In this document: piece by piece, positions 10,590 through 21,127 of the stretch
Numbering within the stretch: position 1 is the stretch's first letter
How the letters are laid out: every line of letters begins with the position of its first letter
Source of the DNA: Anaerolineae bacterium UTCFX1
GTDB lineage: Bacteria > Chloroflexota > Anaerolineae > Anaerolineales > Villigracilaceae
DNA: 61,877 nt
Direction: 5' to 3'
Assembly (NCBI GenBank): GCA_002050275.1
Contig: MWTB01000034.1
Span: 1-61,877 of the forward strand
Made by a program: the position numbers and the translations under genes
Notes under the pieces: model-generated
What the model saw: the letters and a program-made list of their open reading frames with translations, nothing else
The model's database searches: none
What the model was told of the DNA's origin: nothing

Positions 10590-12287
10590 ATGCTTCCCAC
10601 AACAAAACCGCAAGTCGCATCGCTCAACGATCAGCTTGCGGCAGCCGCCAAACAGACCGCAAGTTTACGTAATTCCGCGGACCCCGCAGAAGCGGCTCGA
10701 GAATTACAAATTCTGGAGCAAGCGCTCAAGCGCATCAGCGAAACTCTCGCTCCTCTCGAACAACAATTTAACCGCTTACAAGCGTTGACCGATATCGGTC
10801 AGGTCGTCAACTCCACATTAGAGATAGACGAAGTCTTGAAGACGGTCATGGACACTATCATTCAATTAACGGAGGCAGAACGCGGCTTTCTCATGCTGCA
10901 TAACGAACATGGCGAGATGGTCATCCGCGTCGCGCGGAACTGGGAACAGGAATCCATCAACCCTGGCGAAGCGTTCGTCAGCCGCTCCAGCGTTCAAAAA
11001 GTAATTGACAGCGGCGAGGCGGTGCTGACGACGAACGCGCTCGAAGACCGACGCTTCAGCAACCAAGAAAGCATCATCGCTCTAAACGTACGCTCTATTT
11101 TATGCGTCCCGCTCAAGGTGAAGACCGAACCGATCGGCGTAATCTACGTTGACAACCGCATCCGTTCGGGAGTTTTCACGCAGGCAGATTGTGATCTGCT
11201 CAGCGCATTCGCCAACCAGGCCGCGGTCGCTATCGAACATGCGCGCCTATTCTCTTCGCTCAAACACACGTTCGCCGAAGCGACCGAACTCAAGAATTTT
11301 ATGGATAACGTCTTCGCCTCTATCGCTTCCGGCGTGATCACCGTAGACGCGCAAGACCAAATCACGCTATGCAATCGCGCCGCCGCGACCATCTTGAAAC
11401 ACGCGCCCGCCGAGATCATCGGACAAAAGATCGGGACGATCATTCCCGCTTTAGCCAATCAAGTCTTGCCGCGCCTCGAAGCAGTACGCACCCATGACGA
11501 GCCGGTCGTCGGGCTTGCGCTTGGTCAAACCTTCGCAACAGGCGAGAAAATTGAATGGCGCATGAACCTATCGCCGCTCAAGGATGCGGACCAGAAAATT
11601 CAAGGCGTAGCGATCGTACTCGACGATCTAACGGAATACAAAAAGCTCGAAGCGCAACGCGAACTATTACAACGCATGGTTTCACCAGCCGTTCTCGATC
11701 AAATTGACCTCAACAGTTTGCAAGCGGACGGCAAGCAAGCCTCAATTTCTATTTTATTTGCAGATATTCGCGGCTTTACCGCTTATAGCGAAAAACACCC
11801 GCCGGAAGAATTGGTCGCCGTATTAAATCAATATCTCGCTACCGCCGCAGAGGCGGCATTAACGCACGAAGGCACAGTAGGTAAATTCCTCGGCGATGCA
11901 ATTATGGTGTGGTACAACGCGCCGATCCCGCAGCCCGATCACACATTGCGGGCGGTCAAAACGGCGCTCGATATTCGCAGGGCGGTCGCCGGATTGCACG
12001 CCAAACTGTCGCCAAATGCCTGGCTCGATTTCGGCATGGGCATCCATTGCGGCGAAGCCGTGCTAGGCTGGATCGGCTCTGAGAAACGTCTTGAGTTCGC
12101 CGCCATCGGCGACAGCGTTAATACCGCCAAACGCATTCAAGAAAATTGCGCCAGAGATCAGATCCTCATCAGTAAAGAAGCGTACGAACGCGTTAAAGAC
12201 CGGATCATTGCGCGTCCCTTTAAACCGCTCGTCGTCAAAGGCAAAACACATCCGCTGGACGTGTTTGAAGTAATCGAATTAAAGTAG
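10590..12287 (+). CDS. GAF-PAS class III adenylate cyclase
   Basis: A 565-residue cytoplasmic protein: an N-terminal coiled coil (about 10-65), a GAF domain (about 70-210), a PAS domain (about 230-350), and a class III nucleotide cyclase domain (about 380-565). The metal aspartates D392 (FADIRGF) and D436 (GKFLGD), the adenine-type lysine K432, and the transition-state pair N511/R515 are present, so it should make cAMP. The residue that is Thr in most related adenylate cyclases is Ala (A504, in EFAAIGD). It starts 11 bases after the transglutaminase gene and is probably co-transcribed. Confidence 0.9.
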   Translation: MLPTTKPQVASLNDQLAAAAKQTASLRNSADPAEAARELQILEQALKRISETLAPLEQQFNRLQALTDIGQVVNSTLEIDEVLKTVMDTIIQLTEAERGFLMLHNEHGEMVIRVARNWEQESINPGEAFVSRSSVQKVIDSGEAVLTTNALEDRRFSNQESIIALNVRSILCVPLKVKTEPIGVIYVDNRIRSGVFTQADCDLLSAFANQAAVAIEHARLFSSLKHTFAEATELKNFMDNVFASIASGVITVDAQDQITLCNRAAATILKHAPAEIIGQKIGTIIPALANQVLPRLEAVRTHDEPVVGLALGQTFATGEKIEWRMNLSPLKDADQKIQGVAIVLDDLTEYKKLEAQRELLQRMVSPAVLDQIDLNSLQADGKQASISILFADIRGFTAYSEKHPPEELVAVLNQYLATAAEAALTHEGTVGKFLGDAIMVWYNAPIPQPDHTLRAVKTALDIRRAVAGLHAKLSPNAWLDFGMGIHCGEAVLGWIGSEKRLEFAAIGDSVNTAKRIQENCARDQILISKEAYERVKDRIIARPFKPLVVKGKTHPLDVFEVIELK

Positions 12288-12409
12288 GCGATCGCTCGCG
12301 GATACACGGCTGCCAGTCTGTGCGAACGAATGATGCGCCGAAATTTCTCCTTGCGTTAATCGTCGTACGCGAAGATTAGACAATTCATGATTCCTCTTTG
12401 CAATCGTCT

Positions 12410-13402
12410 TCAAATATCTTTCGCTAAACCCATTACCGCATTAAGTCGCGCTTCCGCCAGCCCGGGCAAAACGTCGAGCGGATAGAACGCACCGCTCCCT
12501 TCTACTTTCAACGAGGCGGATACGTTTCCATAAAACACGCCTTCCAGCGGATCATAATTCTTGCAATAGCCGGCAAGAAAACCGCCGTCGAACGCGTACC
12601 CTGCCCCGACGGGGTCTACGATACGCGCCGAATACGCCGGAATCTCGACTCGGCGCTTGGAGCCAGCCATATACAGCAATTGCCCTTGCGCTCCGCATTT
12701 AATGACCACATATTCGCACCCATACATCGAAACAGCGTCCGCCATCTCCCATAGATCGTGAGTTTCGCCCCAGAATAAAGCGCGCAGTTCCTCTTCCGAG
12801 AGCAACAGCGCCGTCACGCCGCTTAAGAATGCCGGGAATTCTCGACGCGTTTTTAGAGTCAGGCTGCGCAACGCAGGATCAACGACAAACGTATGCGCAC
12901 TTCCACGTTTCAAACCTGCGATCAACTGACTTTGCGCGGAGAAATCCATCGGACAGATCAATGCCGCGCGCGCCAATAGATATTCTTCCGGAATATCCGT
13001 GACCGCTATCCTCCGCTCTTCTTCTGTTTCGCGCTCTGCCATAGGCAGATAGCCAAGCAAAGATTTTGGGAACGCCGCGCCGCGCCGCGCAAACTGAGCG
13101 ATCGGACTTGTCTCGCTCACGTCGAATTGCTCATTATATGAGACGAATTCGCGCACATCTAATTGCCGCGGCAGGATCTTAACGCCGCGCGTATCAAAAC
13201 CGCGCGCGTTACACTCATTCAGCCAGGCGCGCGGGTAGTCGTCGCCTACGCGCCCTACCAGACCAATATTCGATTCCCATACTCGCAACCCCGCCGCCGC
13301 ATAGAGCAGACTCCCGCCTAGCGCATCCAAGCGCGGTTCTCCCTCGGCTGGCAAGAGAAACTCGCGCGTCAAAGTTCCGAAGACAAGGAAATCCGGAGAC
13401 AT
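12410..13402 (-). CDS. PfkB-family carbohydrate kinase-like protein with altered active site
   Basis: A 330-residue ribokinase-fold protein. The C-terminal PfkB signature is recognisable, but the usual GAGDAF motif reads GAGYAFDGG. The catalytic-base Asp position is Tyr (Y269), and an Asp occurs three residues later (D272). The sugar or nucleoside substrate is unknown. Activity is uncertain because of the displaced Asp. The ATG at 13402 is chosen over a TTG two codons upstream. TATAAT (13411-13416) ends 8 bases before it, so the mRNA is probably leaderless. It converges with the cyclase gene; no terminator is visible in the 122-base gap. Confidence 0.8.
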   Translation of the reverse strand: MSPDFLVFGTLTREFLLPAEGEPRLDALGGSLLYAAAGLRVWESNIGLVGRVGDDYPRAWLNECNARGFDTRGVKILPRQLDVREFVSYNEQFDVSETSPIAQFARRGAAFPKSLLGYLPMAERETEEERRIAVTDIPEEYLLARAALICPMDFSAQSQLIAGLKRGSAHTFVVDPALRSLTLKTRREFPAFLSGVTALLLSEEELRALFWGETHDLWEMADAVSMYGCEYVVIKCGAQGQLLYMAGSKRRVEIPAYSARIVDPVGAGYAFDGGFLAGYCKNYDPLEGVFYGNVSASLKVEGSGAFYPLDVLPGLAEARLNAVMGLAKDI

Positions 13403-13464
13403 ATTCAACTATTATAAAGGGTATTATTTCTTCACAAAGAAGCGCGTCGTGTCAACTCACGCGC

Positions 13465-14694
13465 TTATAAAGGCTGTGTGGGCAACAAAAAGATAAATGC
13501 GCTGCCTTTCCCCTCTTCGCTCTCCGCCCAAATACGACCGCCGTGCAATTCGATTATTCCTTTGGCTACAGCAAGCCCCAACCCCATGCCGCCATGCCGG
13601 CGCGTGAGGTGCGCTTCCACTTGGAAGAAACGCTCAAAGATACGCGCCATATCGCGCGCAGGGATACCGATGCCCGTATCTTCCACAGTCACTTTACAAT
13701 AGCCTGATTCTTCTTCAGCGCGAATTGTTATTCGTCCGCCCGCCTCGGTAAATTGCAGCGCGTTCCTCACCAAGTTGCTCGCCACAATATTAATCTTTGC
13801 CCCATCCGCGTTCAAATAAAGAGGCGCGTCTGGCTTCTCAACAGAGATCGTAATACCGCGCGATTTCGCCTCATCCTGAAATGTAAGCGTCACATCGTCA
13901 ATGATTCGCGCAAGGGAAACCTGATCGCTCCGCACGCGCGCCGAACCTCTTCGATGACTATCTACATCCGCTAAGTTCTCGATGATCTCTTTTAATTTCG
14001 CGGCATTGCGGATGATCGTGTCTAATTGCTCGCCGTATTCTTCCTTGATCAGCTCGCGTAAAAATGTAGCGTGCCCAAAGATCAATCCCAGCGGCGTGCG
14101 CAGCTCATGCGAGGCAATGGCGACGAAGTCTGTTTTGAGGCGTTCAAGTTCCGCCATTTCAATTTGCGCCGCCTTCACCTGCCGCCGCAAGCGCTCGTTT
14201 TGAATCGCTTGAGCGGTAAGCGCGCCAAGCGCGGTCAGAATCGTCAAGTCTTCTTCGTTGTAACGTTCGTTATCTTTCTTGTTAACCGCCTCAAGCGCGC
14301 CGATCGTCTCGCCGCGTACGATCAGCGGAACAACGGCGAGCGAACGGGTCTCATATTGAGTGATTTGGTCCGCTCCGATAAAGTGACCGTGTTCGCTCTT
14401 TGTATCCTGTATAATCAACGGTTGGCTTTCGTAGAAGACCTTGCCCGCCGCGCTTCCTTCCAACGGCACGCTCATTTGACGCAGCGCTTCGCGATGAATC
14501 CACGACACAGAGAGGAAGCGCAACGCCTCAACGCTGTCATCGTACTCAAGCGCCGATGCAAACTCGCTGTTCGTCATTTCGCTGGCTTCAGCGATGACAG
14601 TTTGCAAGAACGTTTCAAGGTCTGGCGCGGTCGTCAAGCCTCGCGCCACCTCTAACAGACGCTCTAAATGATCCAGCCGTTGATTGGCAACCAT
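13465..14694 (-). CDS. GAF-domain sensor histidine kinase
   Basis: A 409-residue soluble histidine kinase. A GAF domain spans about residues 10-165, followed by a short coiled coil, a HisKA domain with the phospho-accepting His at H196 ([10 protein letters not shown]), and a HATPase domain with N, G1 (VEDTGIGIP) and G2 ([13 protein letters not shown]) boxes. There is no membrane segment, so it senses a cytoplasmic signal. No response regulator is adjacent. The start is the ATG at 14694; TATAAT (14702-14707) ends 7 bases before it, implying a leaderless mRNA. It is divergent from the inositol-phosphate synthase gene. Confidence 0.9.
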   Translation of the reverse strand: MVANQRLDHLERLLEVARGLTTAPDLETFLQTVIAEASEMTNSEFASALEYDDSVEALRFLSVSWIHREALRQMSVPLEGSAAGKVFYESQPLIIQDTKSEHGHFIGADQITQYETRSLAVVPLIVRGETIGALEAVNKKDNERYNEEDLTILTALGALTAQAIQNERLRRQVKAAQIEMAELERLKTDFVAIASHELRTPLGLIFGHATFLRELIKEEYGEQLDTIIRNAAKLKEIIENLADVDSHRRGSARVRSDQVSLARIIDDVTLTFQDEAKSRGITISVEKPDAPLYLNADGAKINIVASNLVRNALQFTEAGGRITIRAEEESGYCKVTVEDTGIGIPARDMARIFERFFQVEAHLTRRHGGMGLGLAVAKGIIELHGGRIWAESEEGKGSAFIFLLPTQPL

Positions 14695-14773
14695 GGCTTG
14701 CATTATACAACAGCGGTCATACCGCAAGGCTCCCGAGCCTATACCTTACAAAACTCTTAAAAGGAGATTTCTC

Positions 14774-15859
<1,086 letters not shown>

Positions 15860-15898
15860 AAACCTTGCGAAGATTTAAAACCTTCGCAAGGTTTCATT
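15860..15898 (+). terminator. Terminator after inositol-phosphate synthase
   Basis: A perfect 13-bp inverted repeat (15860-15872 with 15882-15894, loop of 9) begins at the stop codon of ino1. The right arm ends in TTT and is followed by CATTTC. The stem is strong but the T-run is short, so partial read-through into the next gene is possible. Confidence 0.75.
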
Positions 15899-15903
15899 TC
15901 AAT

Positions 15904-17052
15904 ATGACATCCCGCCTCCTCCTCCCCTTCAGCCTGCTCGCCCTCCTCCTCGGTGCGTGCGCCCCCTCGACCCCGCCCCCTACACCGGATATGAACGCCG
16001 CGTTGACTCAGGCATTTGGCACCGCGCTTGCCCAACTCCAACCGACGCCGACTTCGCTTCCTACGGGCACCCCAGTTCCCCCTCCGACCGCGATCCGTAC
16101 GCCGCCTGCATTGCCATCCACATTTGTTGCGAGTCAATTAAATCCGTTAGATGCTCCGCACATGTACATTCAAGACTCGTGCGAATACCTGCGCAACAAA
16201 TGGAGTTCGACCAACGCCGCACCGGGTACGATCGTGATGGTCATCATGTTCCATGGCGTCAACCGAGGCGCAGTGGACGACCCCAACGATATCCTTGTGC
16301 CCGACTTCAAGAAAATGATGAACAATTTGAAAGAACAGGGATTTGAGGCGATCAATATGACGCAAATGGCGGATTTTATGGATCGTAACGCGAAGATTCC
16401 GCTGCGCTCAGTTTTGCTGATAGCCGACGACCGTCATCAGGGCGCCTACTTCAACGATCACTTCCGACCATATTACGAAGAATGGGGCTGGCCCGTCGTC
16501 AATGCCTGGATCAGCTATGAAGACGGACCCCGCGCGATCAGTCTGGAATCCAATATCGCATTAGAACGCGAAGGCTGGGTAGACCATCAATCGCACGGTT
16601 ACATCCACAATATCAATATGAGCGACGCTTCAACAGATGAATTCATCAAAACGGAATTCGAAAAGTCTATTGAAGATTTACAGACCAACTTTGGGAAAAC
16701 GCCCATCGGCATTATCTGGCCGGGCGGCAGCTTCGGCGTCCGTCCGGCGCAGTTTGCGCGTGAGTACGGTTACCGGCTCGGCTTCACCGTCAACCCGCGC
16801 GGACCGGTGATGTATAACTGGATTCCGCTTGCCGACCAGACCGACCCTGCGCGTCCCGCGTATCTTCCCGAAGGTTATGTCAATGATCCGCGTATGGTCA
16901 TCCCGCGTTATTGGCCCTATCAAGTCTCATCGAACATTGATACGGTTCGGCGCATCGGCAATCAAGCGGCTGAGTATGCCGAACAAAATAAAGCCATTGA
17001 ATTAGAGTATTATGATATCGTCTGCGCGCCGACCTACGGGGCGATACCCTAA
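15904..17052 (+). CDS. Lipoprotein with NodB-like polysaccharide deacetylase domain
   Basis: A 382-residue predicted lipoprotein. The signal peptide ends in a lipobox with Cys19 (LLLGAC). A Thr/Pro-rich linker follows, then a deacetylase-like domain (about residues 110-300). The metal site is divergent: TFDDG is replaced by IADDRHQG, and the His motif appears as HQSHGYIH. It would act outside the membrane on a wall or capsule polysaccharide if active. An upstream in-frame start inside the terminator hairpin is rejected because the lipoprotein signal begins at the ATG at 15904. Confidence 0.8.
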   Translation: MTSRLLLPFSLLALLLGACAPSTPPPTPDMNAALTQAFGTALAQLQPTPTSLPTGTPVPPPTAIRTPPALPSTFVASQLNPLDAPHMYIQDSCEYLRNKWSSTNAAPGTIVMVIMFHGVNRGAVDDPNDILVPDFKKMMNNLKEQGFEAINMTQMADFMDRNAKIPLRSVLLIADDRHQGAYFNDHFRPYYEEWGWPVVNAWISYEDGPRAISLESNIALEREGWVDHQSHGYIHNINMSDASTDEFIKTEFEKSIEDLQTNFGKTPIGIIWPGGSFGVRPAQFAREYGYRLGFTVNPRGPVMYNWIPLADQTDPARPAYLPEGYVNDPRMVIPRYWPYQVSSNIDTVRRIGNQAAEYAEQNKAIELEYYDIVCAPTYGAIP

Positions 17053-17078
17053 CGCGCCATCGCGACATTTGACCTTTT

Positions 17079-17768
17079 ATGAACTCATCCTCATTCAACG
17101 CCTACAAAATCCGCTACCGCTCTGCGATTCGTTGTGTGCTTGCCGACTCTGAAAAGGGACGCCTCGACGAAGCAGGCTTCTCGGCATATTCGCATCGCAG
17201 TCCGATCATCAATTGGTTATTTTGGAAGCGCTTGCACATCGCGATGAATCACATCGAACGATCCGCGCCGTATGAACACATTCTCGATTTCGGTTGCGGA
17301 AGCGGAGTGATGCTCCCTTTCCTTGCCGAGCAAAGCCAGCGCGTCGCCGCCTTCGACATTGATCTTTATCCGCTTGAACGAGTTAAACAACACATCCCGC
17401 TCACCGCGAACGTGCAAATGCTCGACGCGAATCAAATATCGCTCTCAAGTCTCGCGCCGAAATCATTCGACCTCATCAACGCGCTCGACGTTCTCGAACA
17501 CGTGGCTGACCTACCGCAAACGCTCGCACAACTGATGAATCTCCTCAAGCCGAACGGTCAACTCGTGGTATCGGGTCCGACCGAAAATTTTCTCTATCAG
17601 ATCGGGCGAAAAATTGCGGGTCCCGAATATTCCGGCGCGTATCACGAACGCGGCATCGCTGAGATCAAGCGCGAACTCAAACGCATCGCGCACATCGAGC
17701 ATATTGCGACGCTGTATCAACCCGTTCCGCTGTTTGAGATTTTTGCGGCGCGGGAAAACGCAAGATAA
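17079..17768 (+). CDS. Class I SAM-dependent methyltransferase
   Basis: A 229-residue methyltransferase of the UbiE/Methyltransf_11 type. Motif I is ILDFGCGSGVMLPFLA, the acidic motif II residue is in AAFDIDL, and motif IV is LINALDVLEHV. A final motif resembles LKPNGQLVVSGPTEN. The substrate is unknown; small molecules, lipids or sugars are all possible. It starts 26 bases after the deacetylase gene with no terminator between, so the two may be co-transcribed and act on a shared surface glycoconjugate (inference). Confidence 0.82.
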   Translation: MNSSSFNAYKIRYRSAIRCVLADSEKGRLDEAGFSAYSHRSPIINWLFWKRLHIAMNHIERSAPYEHILDFGCGSGVMLPFLAEQSQRVAAFDIDLYPLERVKQHIPLTANVQMLDANQISLSSLAPKSFDLINALDVLEHVADLPQTLAQLMNLLKPNGQLVVSGPTENFLYQIGRKIAGPEYSGAYHERGIAEIKRELKRIAHIEHIATLYQPVPLFEIFAARENAR

Positions 17769-17797
17769 ATCTTGCGTTACGAAATTCACGGGGGATG

Positions 17798-17803
17798 TAT
17801 ACT
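17798..17803 (+). promoter_or_regulatory. -10 box before the methylase-like gene (leaderless)
   Basis: TATACT ends 6 bases before the ATG at 17810, and no Shine-Dalgarno sequence is present. The -35 region is weak (TTGCGT, spacer 20). The position implies that the transcript begins at the start codon. Confidence 0.55.
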
Positions 17804-17809
17804 TAACCC

Positions 17810-20038
17810 ATGCAAGCCCAGTCCTATATTCCGGGGACGAAGCCAGCGGATACGGGTCCGCTTTCGCGATTCCTCCCCCCTCTAGCGGAAGGAACGCTCG
17901 CCCACTGGTTATCAGTGTCCGCGGCTCAGGATAAGCCGGGAAGTTGGTTGCTCGATCCCTTCGGATTCTCTCCCTATCTCATCCTCGAAGCGGCGCGCGC
18001 GGGATATCGCCTACTCGTCACGGTGAACAACCCGATCGCGCGCTTTCTGCTGGAGATTGCCGCAAATCCACCCTCCGGATTAGATTTCAACGCCGCGTTG
18101 GCTGAACTCGAATCCGTTAAGAAAGGCGATCAACGACTCGGCGCGCATTTGCAACCGTTGTATCAAACGACGTGCGAAAAATGCAACGCTGAAATCCAAG
18201 CGGATTATTTTTTATGGCGCAAAGAAGCAGACGCGCCGCATGCCCGCGTGTACACCTGTCTGCAATGCAACGACTCGGGCGAACGCATTGCGACGCAACA
18301 GGACATTGATCGCGCGAAGCAAATCGCCGCGACGGATGGTCTACATCGCTCGCGCTCATTTGAGCGCGTGGCAAAACTCGATGACGATGACCGCGTCTAC
18401 GCGGAGGAAGCGATTCAACATTACCTGCCGCGTCCGCTGTATTTTTTGACGACGGTCATCAATCGAATTGACGGGTTGAACCTCACGCCTGAACGCAAAC
18501 GCGCGTTGAACGCGTTGATCCTCGTCGCGTGCGATGCGGGCAACACATTGTGGGATCATCCGCCGACACGTCCGCGACCGAAACAACTCAACATACCGAG
18601 TCAATTCCGCGAGCATAACTTGTGGAAAACGCTGGAGCGTGGATTAACTCTCTGGTCTAAAACAGGCTCCCCCGTCGCGATTGAGGCGTGGCCTAAAAAA
18701 ATTCCAGAAAGCGGAGGGGTGTGCATCTACGAAGGTCGTCTCAAAGAGTTGGCGCGTGAGGTCAAAAAAGAAATTCCGATCGCCGCGGTGATCGGTTCAC
18801 TGCCGCGCCCGAATCAAGCGTTTTGGACTCTCTCGGCGTTGTGGGCGGGTTGGCTGTGGGGGCGCGAGGCGGTGGAACCATATAAGCTCGCGCTGCGTCG
18901 TAGGCGGTATGACTGGGCATGGAACGCGACTGCGCTGCACGCTGCATTTTCGCATTTGTTTGAGTTATTGCCGCTTGGCACGCCATTCTTCGGATTCATG
19001 CCTGAGCCAGAGCCGCCGTTTCTCACGTCGGCGCTCACGGCGGCTGGCGCGGCGGGGTTCGATTTGAAAAGCGTCGCGTTGCGAACAGAACATGACCCGA
19101 TTCAAATTTTGTGGAATCGTGGAGAGCATCTCAAGCGCGAAGCGAATGAACAAGATGTTGCTGTTGCGCGAGAGGCGATCCATGCGTATCTCGTCGAACG
19201 CGGCGAACCCGCAAGTTATTTGCACGTCCACGCGGCGGCGTTGATCGCGTTGGCGGAGGCGCACGCGTTGAAAAATAAAACGCAGGAGTTCGATGAGGCT
19301 TTGCGAGGGACGAATGCGTTGATTCAATCCGCGTTGTCGGAGGATGAGCGGTTCGTTCATTATTCATCGGGTGAGAGTGTGGATACGGGACTCTGGGGTA
19401 ACGCCGACTTCAGTCAGCGCTACGAATCGCTGGCTGATCGCGTGGAAGTTGCCATCGTCACGTTCTTGCAAAAAAAACCTGACAGCATTTATCTTGAGAT
19501 CGAAAACAATCTGTATCCGCGCTTCGCGGGTTTGCTCACGCCATCGAAAGCGATGATCTACGCAGTGTTGGATTCATATGCCGAGCGCGAAGGCGCGTCA
19601 ATGAAATTACGCGCGGAGGATGTCGCATCGGCGCGACGGAACGAACGCGACACGATCATCCCGATGCTCGAACTCGTGGGCAAGCGGCTCGGCTATTCAA
19701 CCAACCTCGCGGATAAAAATCACGTGTGGGCGGAAAACAATTCCGTTCAATTTGCGTTTTATGTGCTTGCCTCCGCGCTGGTCGGACGCGCAATGGATGA
19801 AACGCCGTATGCGCCCGAGCAAACGATCCTCGTCATCCCCGGCGGGCGGGCATCGCTAATCGCGTACAAAGCGGGGCGCGATCCCGCGCTCGCGGCGCGT
19901 TTGAAAAATTATCGGTTGTTGAAATATCGCTTACTCCGCGCCATGCTCGAAGTCCCAGTATTGACGCGCGAGATGTTCGAGGAGCAGATCGCCAATGATC
20001 CGCTTGAAAAATCCAAATCACAGATGATGATGTTTTGA
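17810..20038 (+). CDS. Degenerate DNA-methylase-like protein with zinc-finger insertion (function unknown)
   Basis: A 742-residue protein that I cannot assign to a named function. Near the N-terminus LLDPFGFSPYLILEAARAGY (47-66) mirrors motif I of DNA adenine methylases of the DUF1156 type (DPFaGsGt), followed by NNPIARFLLE where those enzymes bind the cofactor. A zinc ribbon follows (C122, C125, C150, C153). At about residues 326-338, where such enzymes carry the catalytic [D/N]PPY, the sequence reads IGSLPRPNQAFW and continues LSALWAGWLW. The glycines of motif I and the catalytic Asn/Asp-Pro-Pro-Tyr are thus lost. It is probably catalytically dead and may bind nucleic acid or a partner. The C-terminal 350 residues are mostly helical and unassigned. 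Confidence 0.7.
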   Translation: MQAQSYIPGTKPADTGPLSRFLPPLAEGTLAHWLSVSAAQDKPGSWLLDPFGFSPYLILEAARAGYRLLVTVNNPIARFLLEIAANPPSGLDFNAALAELESVKKGDQRLGAHLQPLYQTTCEKCNAEIQADYFLWRKEADAPHARVYTCLQCNDSGERIATQQDIDRAKQIAATDGLHRSRSFERVAKLDDDDRVYAEEAIQHYLPRPLYFLTTVINRIDGLNLTPERKRALNALILVACDAGNTLWDHPPTRPRPKQLNIPSQFREHNLWKTLERGLTLWSKTGSPVAIEAWPKKIPESGGVCIYEGRLKELAREVKKEIPIAAVIGSLPRPNQAFWTLSALWAGWLWGREAVEPYKLALRRRRYDWAWNATALHAAFSHLFELLPLGTPFFGFMPEPEPPFLTSALTAAGAAGFDLKSVALRTEHDPIQILWNRGEHLKREANEQDVAVAREAIHAYLVERGEPASYLHVHAAALIALAEAHALKNKTQEFDEALRGTNALIQSALSEDERFVHYSSGESVDTGLWGNADFSQRYESLADRVEVAIVTFLQKKPDSIYLEIENNLYPRFAGLLTPSKAMIYAVLDSYAEREGASMKLRAEDVASARRNERDTIIPMLELVGKRLGYSTNLADKNHVWAENNSVQFAFYVLASALVGRAMDETPYAPEQTILVIPGGRASLIAYKAGRDPALAARLKNYRLLKYRLLRAMLEVPVLTREMFEEQIANDPLEKSKSQMMMF

Positions 20039-20044
20039 GTTACA

Positions 20045-20132
20045 TGTCATTCTGAGGAGCCGCGAAGCGGCGACGAAGAATCTCCTGACGTGACGGAGAC
20101 TCTTCGGTCGCTATCGCTCCCTCAGAGCGACA
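20045..20132. repeat. Palindromic intergenic repeat, copy 2
   Basis: Outer arms TGTCATTCTGAG and CTCAGAGCGACA enclose about 65 bases that include GAAGAATCTC and GAGACTCTTC. It fills most of the gap between the methylase-like gene and the CAP-domain lipoprotein gene. It is the CTGAG subtype, like copy 5. Confidence 0.85.
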
Positions 20133-20145
20133 TGCAAAGAAAAAA

Positions 20146-21120
20146 ATGTACAAAAAAATTCTCCCAATTCTCTTAATCCTCCTCACCTCCTGCGTGACCG
20201 TTTCATCGGAAAACGCGCCAACAGACGCGCCGATTCTTTTCGTGACCTCGACTCTGCCGCCCACCAAGCAGGGATTAACCGTCCCGACGCCGATTCCGCC
20301 CACCGCGACGGCGACGCTTGACCCTGCGGCTCCCACGCCGACGCCAAGTTGCCGCGACAGCGCGGCATTCGTCGAAGATGTGACCATCCCCGACAACACG
20401 AATTTCGACAAGGGCGAAGCGTTCACCAAAACGTGGAAACTGCAAAACTCTGGGACGTGCGATTGGAGAAATTACACCGTCGCGTTTCATTCTGGCGAGC
20501 GGATGAGCGCGCCCGATTCGGTCCCCGTCCCTGAGACGGCGGCGGATTCGACGGTGGATGTGTCCGTTGACCTTGTTGCGCCTTCTGCTAACGGGCAATA
20601 TCTCGGCAGTTTTGAGTTACGGAACGAACGCGGCGAAGTTGTGCCAATTGGAATCGAAAATACATTTTGGGTGAAGATCGTCGTCGGCGAAACTTCCATA
20701 CAGATCGGCACGACAAATTGTTATTACACAACGAATGCCGAATATGTTCAGCAACTGATTGACCGCATCAACCAAGCCCGCGCGGACGTGGGTCGCGCCG
20801 CGTTGACGGTGAATCCGCAGCTGACTGCCGCCGCGCAAGGTCACAGCCTGGACATGGCGTGCAACGATTTCTTCAAACAGCGCGGCTCAGACGGGTTGTG
20901 GACGGGCAAACGCCTGCAAAACGCGGGGTACGCGTCCACATATTATGTTGAACTCATCGCCTTCGGCTTGCCCGGCGACGCGATGAATCAATGGAAACTC
21001 GATCCGCTTCAATGGGAGAACGTCCTCAATTCGCGCGTCACCGAGATTGGCGTAGGGTACACGTTCGTAAGAACGAGCAGTCTCGGAGGCTATTGGACGG
21101 TGAATATGGGGAGACCTTGA
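20146..21120 (+). CDS. CAP-domain lipoprotein with NBR1-type Ig-like domain
   Basis: A 324-residue predicted lipoprotein (lipobox Cys16, LLTSC). A Thr/Pro-rich linker leads to a domain at about 68-180 with the pattern FTKTWKLQNSGTCDW, typical of the NBR1/Ig-like fold found in Chloroflexota surface proteins. A CAP (SCP/PR1) domain covers about 195-324, with HSLDMACNDFF and a C-terminal GYWTVNMG. In CAP proteins two His and two Glu line the cleft; the second His here appears to be Gln or Arg (FFKQRGSDG), so the cleft is altered. Function outside the cell is unknown. Confidence 0.85.
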   Translation: MYKKILPILLILLTSCVTVSSENAPTDAPILFVTSTLPPTKQGLTVPTPIPPTATATLDPAAPTPTPSCRDSAAFVEDVTIPDNTNFDKGEAFTKTWKLQNSGTCDWRNYTVAFHSGERMSAPDSVPVPETAADSTVDVSVDLVAPSANGQYLGSFELRNERGEVVPIGIENTFWVKIVVGETSIQIGTTNCYYTTNAEYVQQLIDRINQARADVGRAALTVNPQLTAAAQGHSLDMACNDFFKQRGSDGLWTGKRLQNAGYASTYYVELIAFGLPGDAMNQWKLDPLQWENVLNSRVTEIGVGYTFVRTSSLGGYWTVNMGRP

Positions 21121-21127
21121 GAAAATA

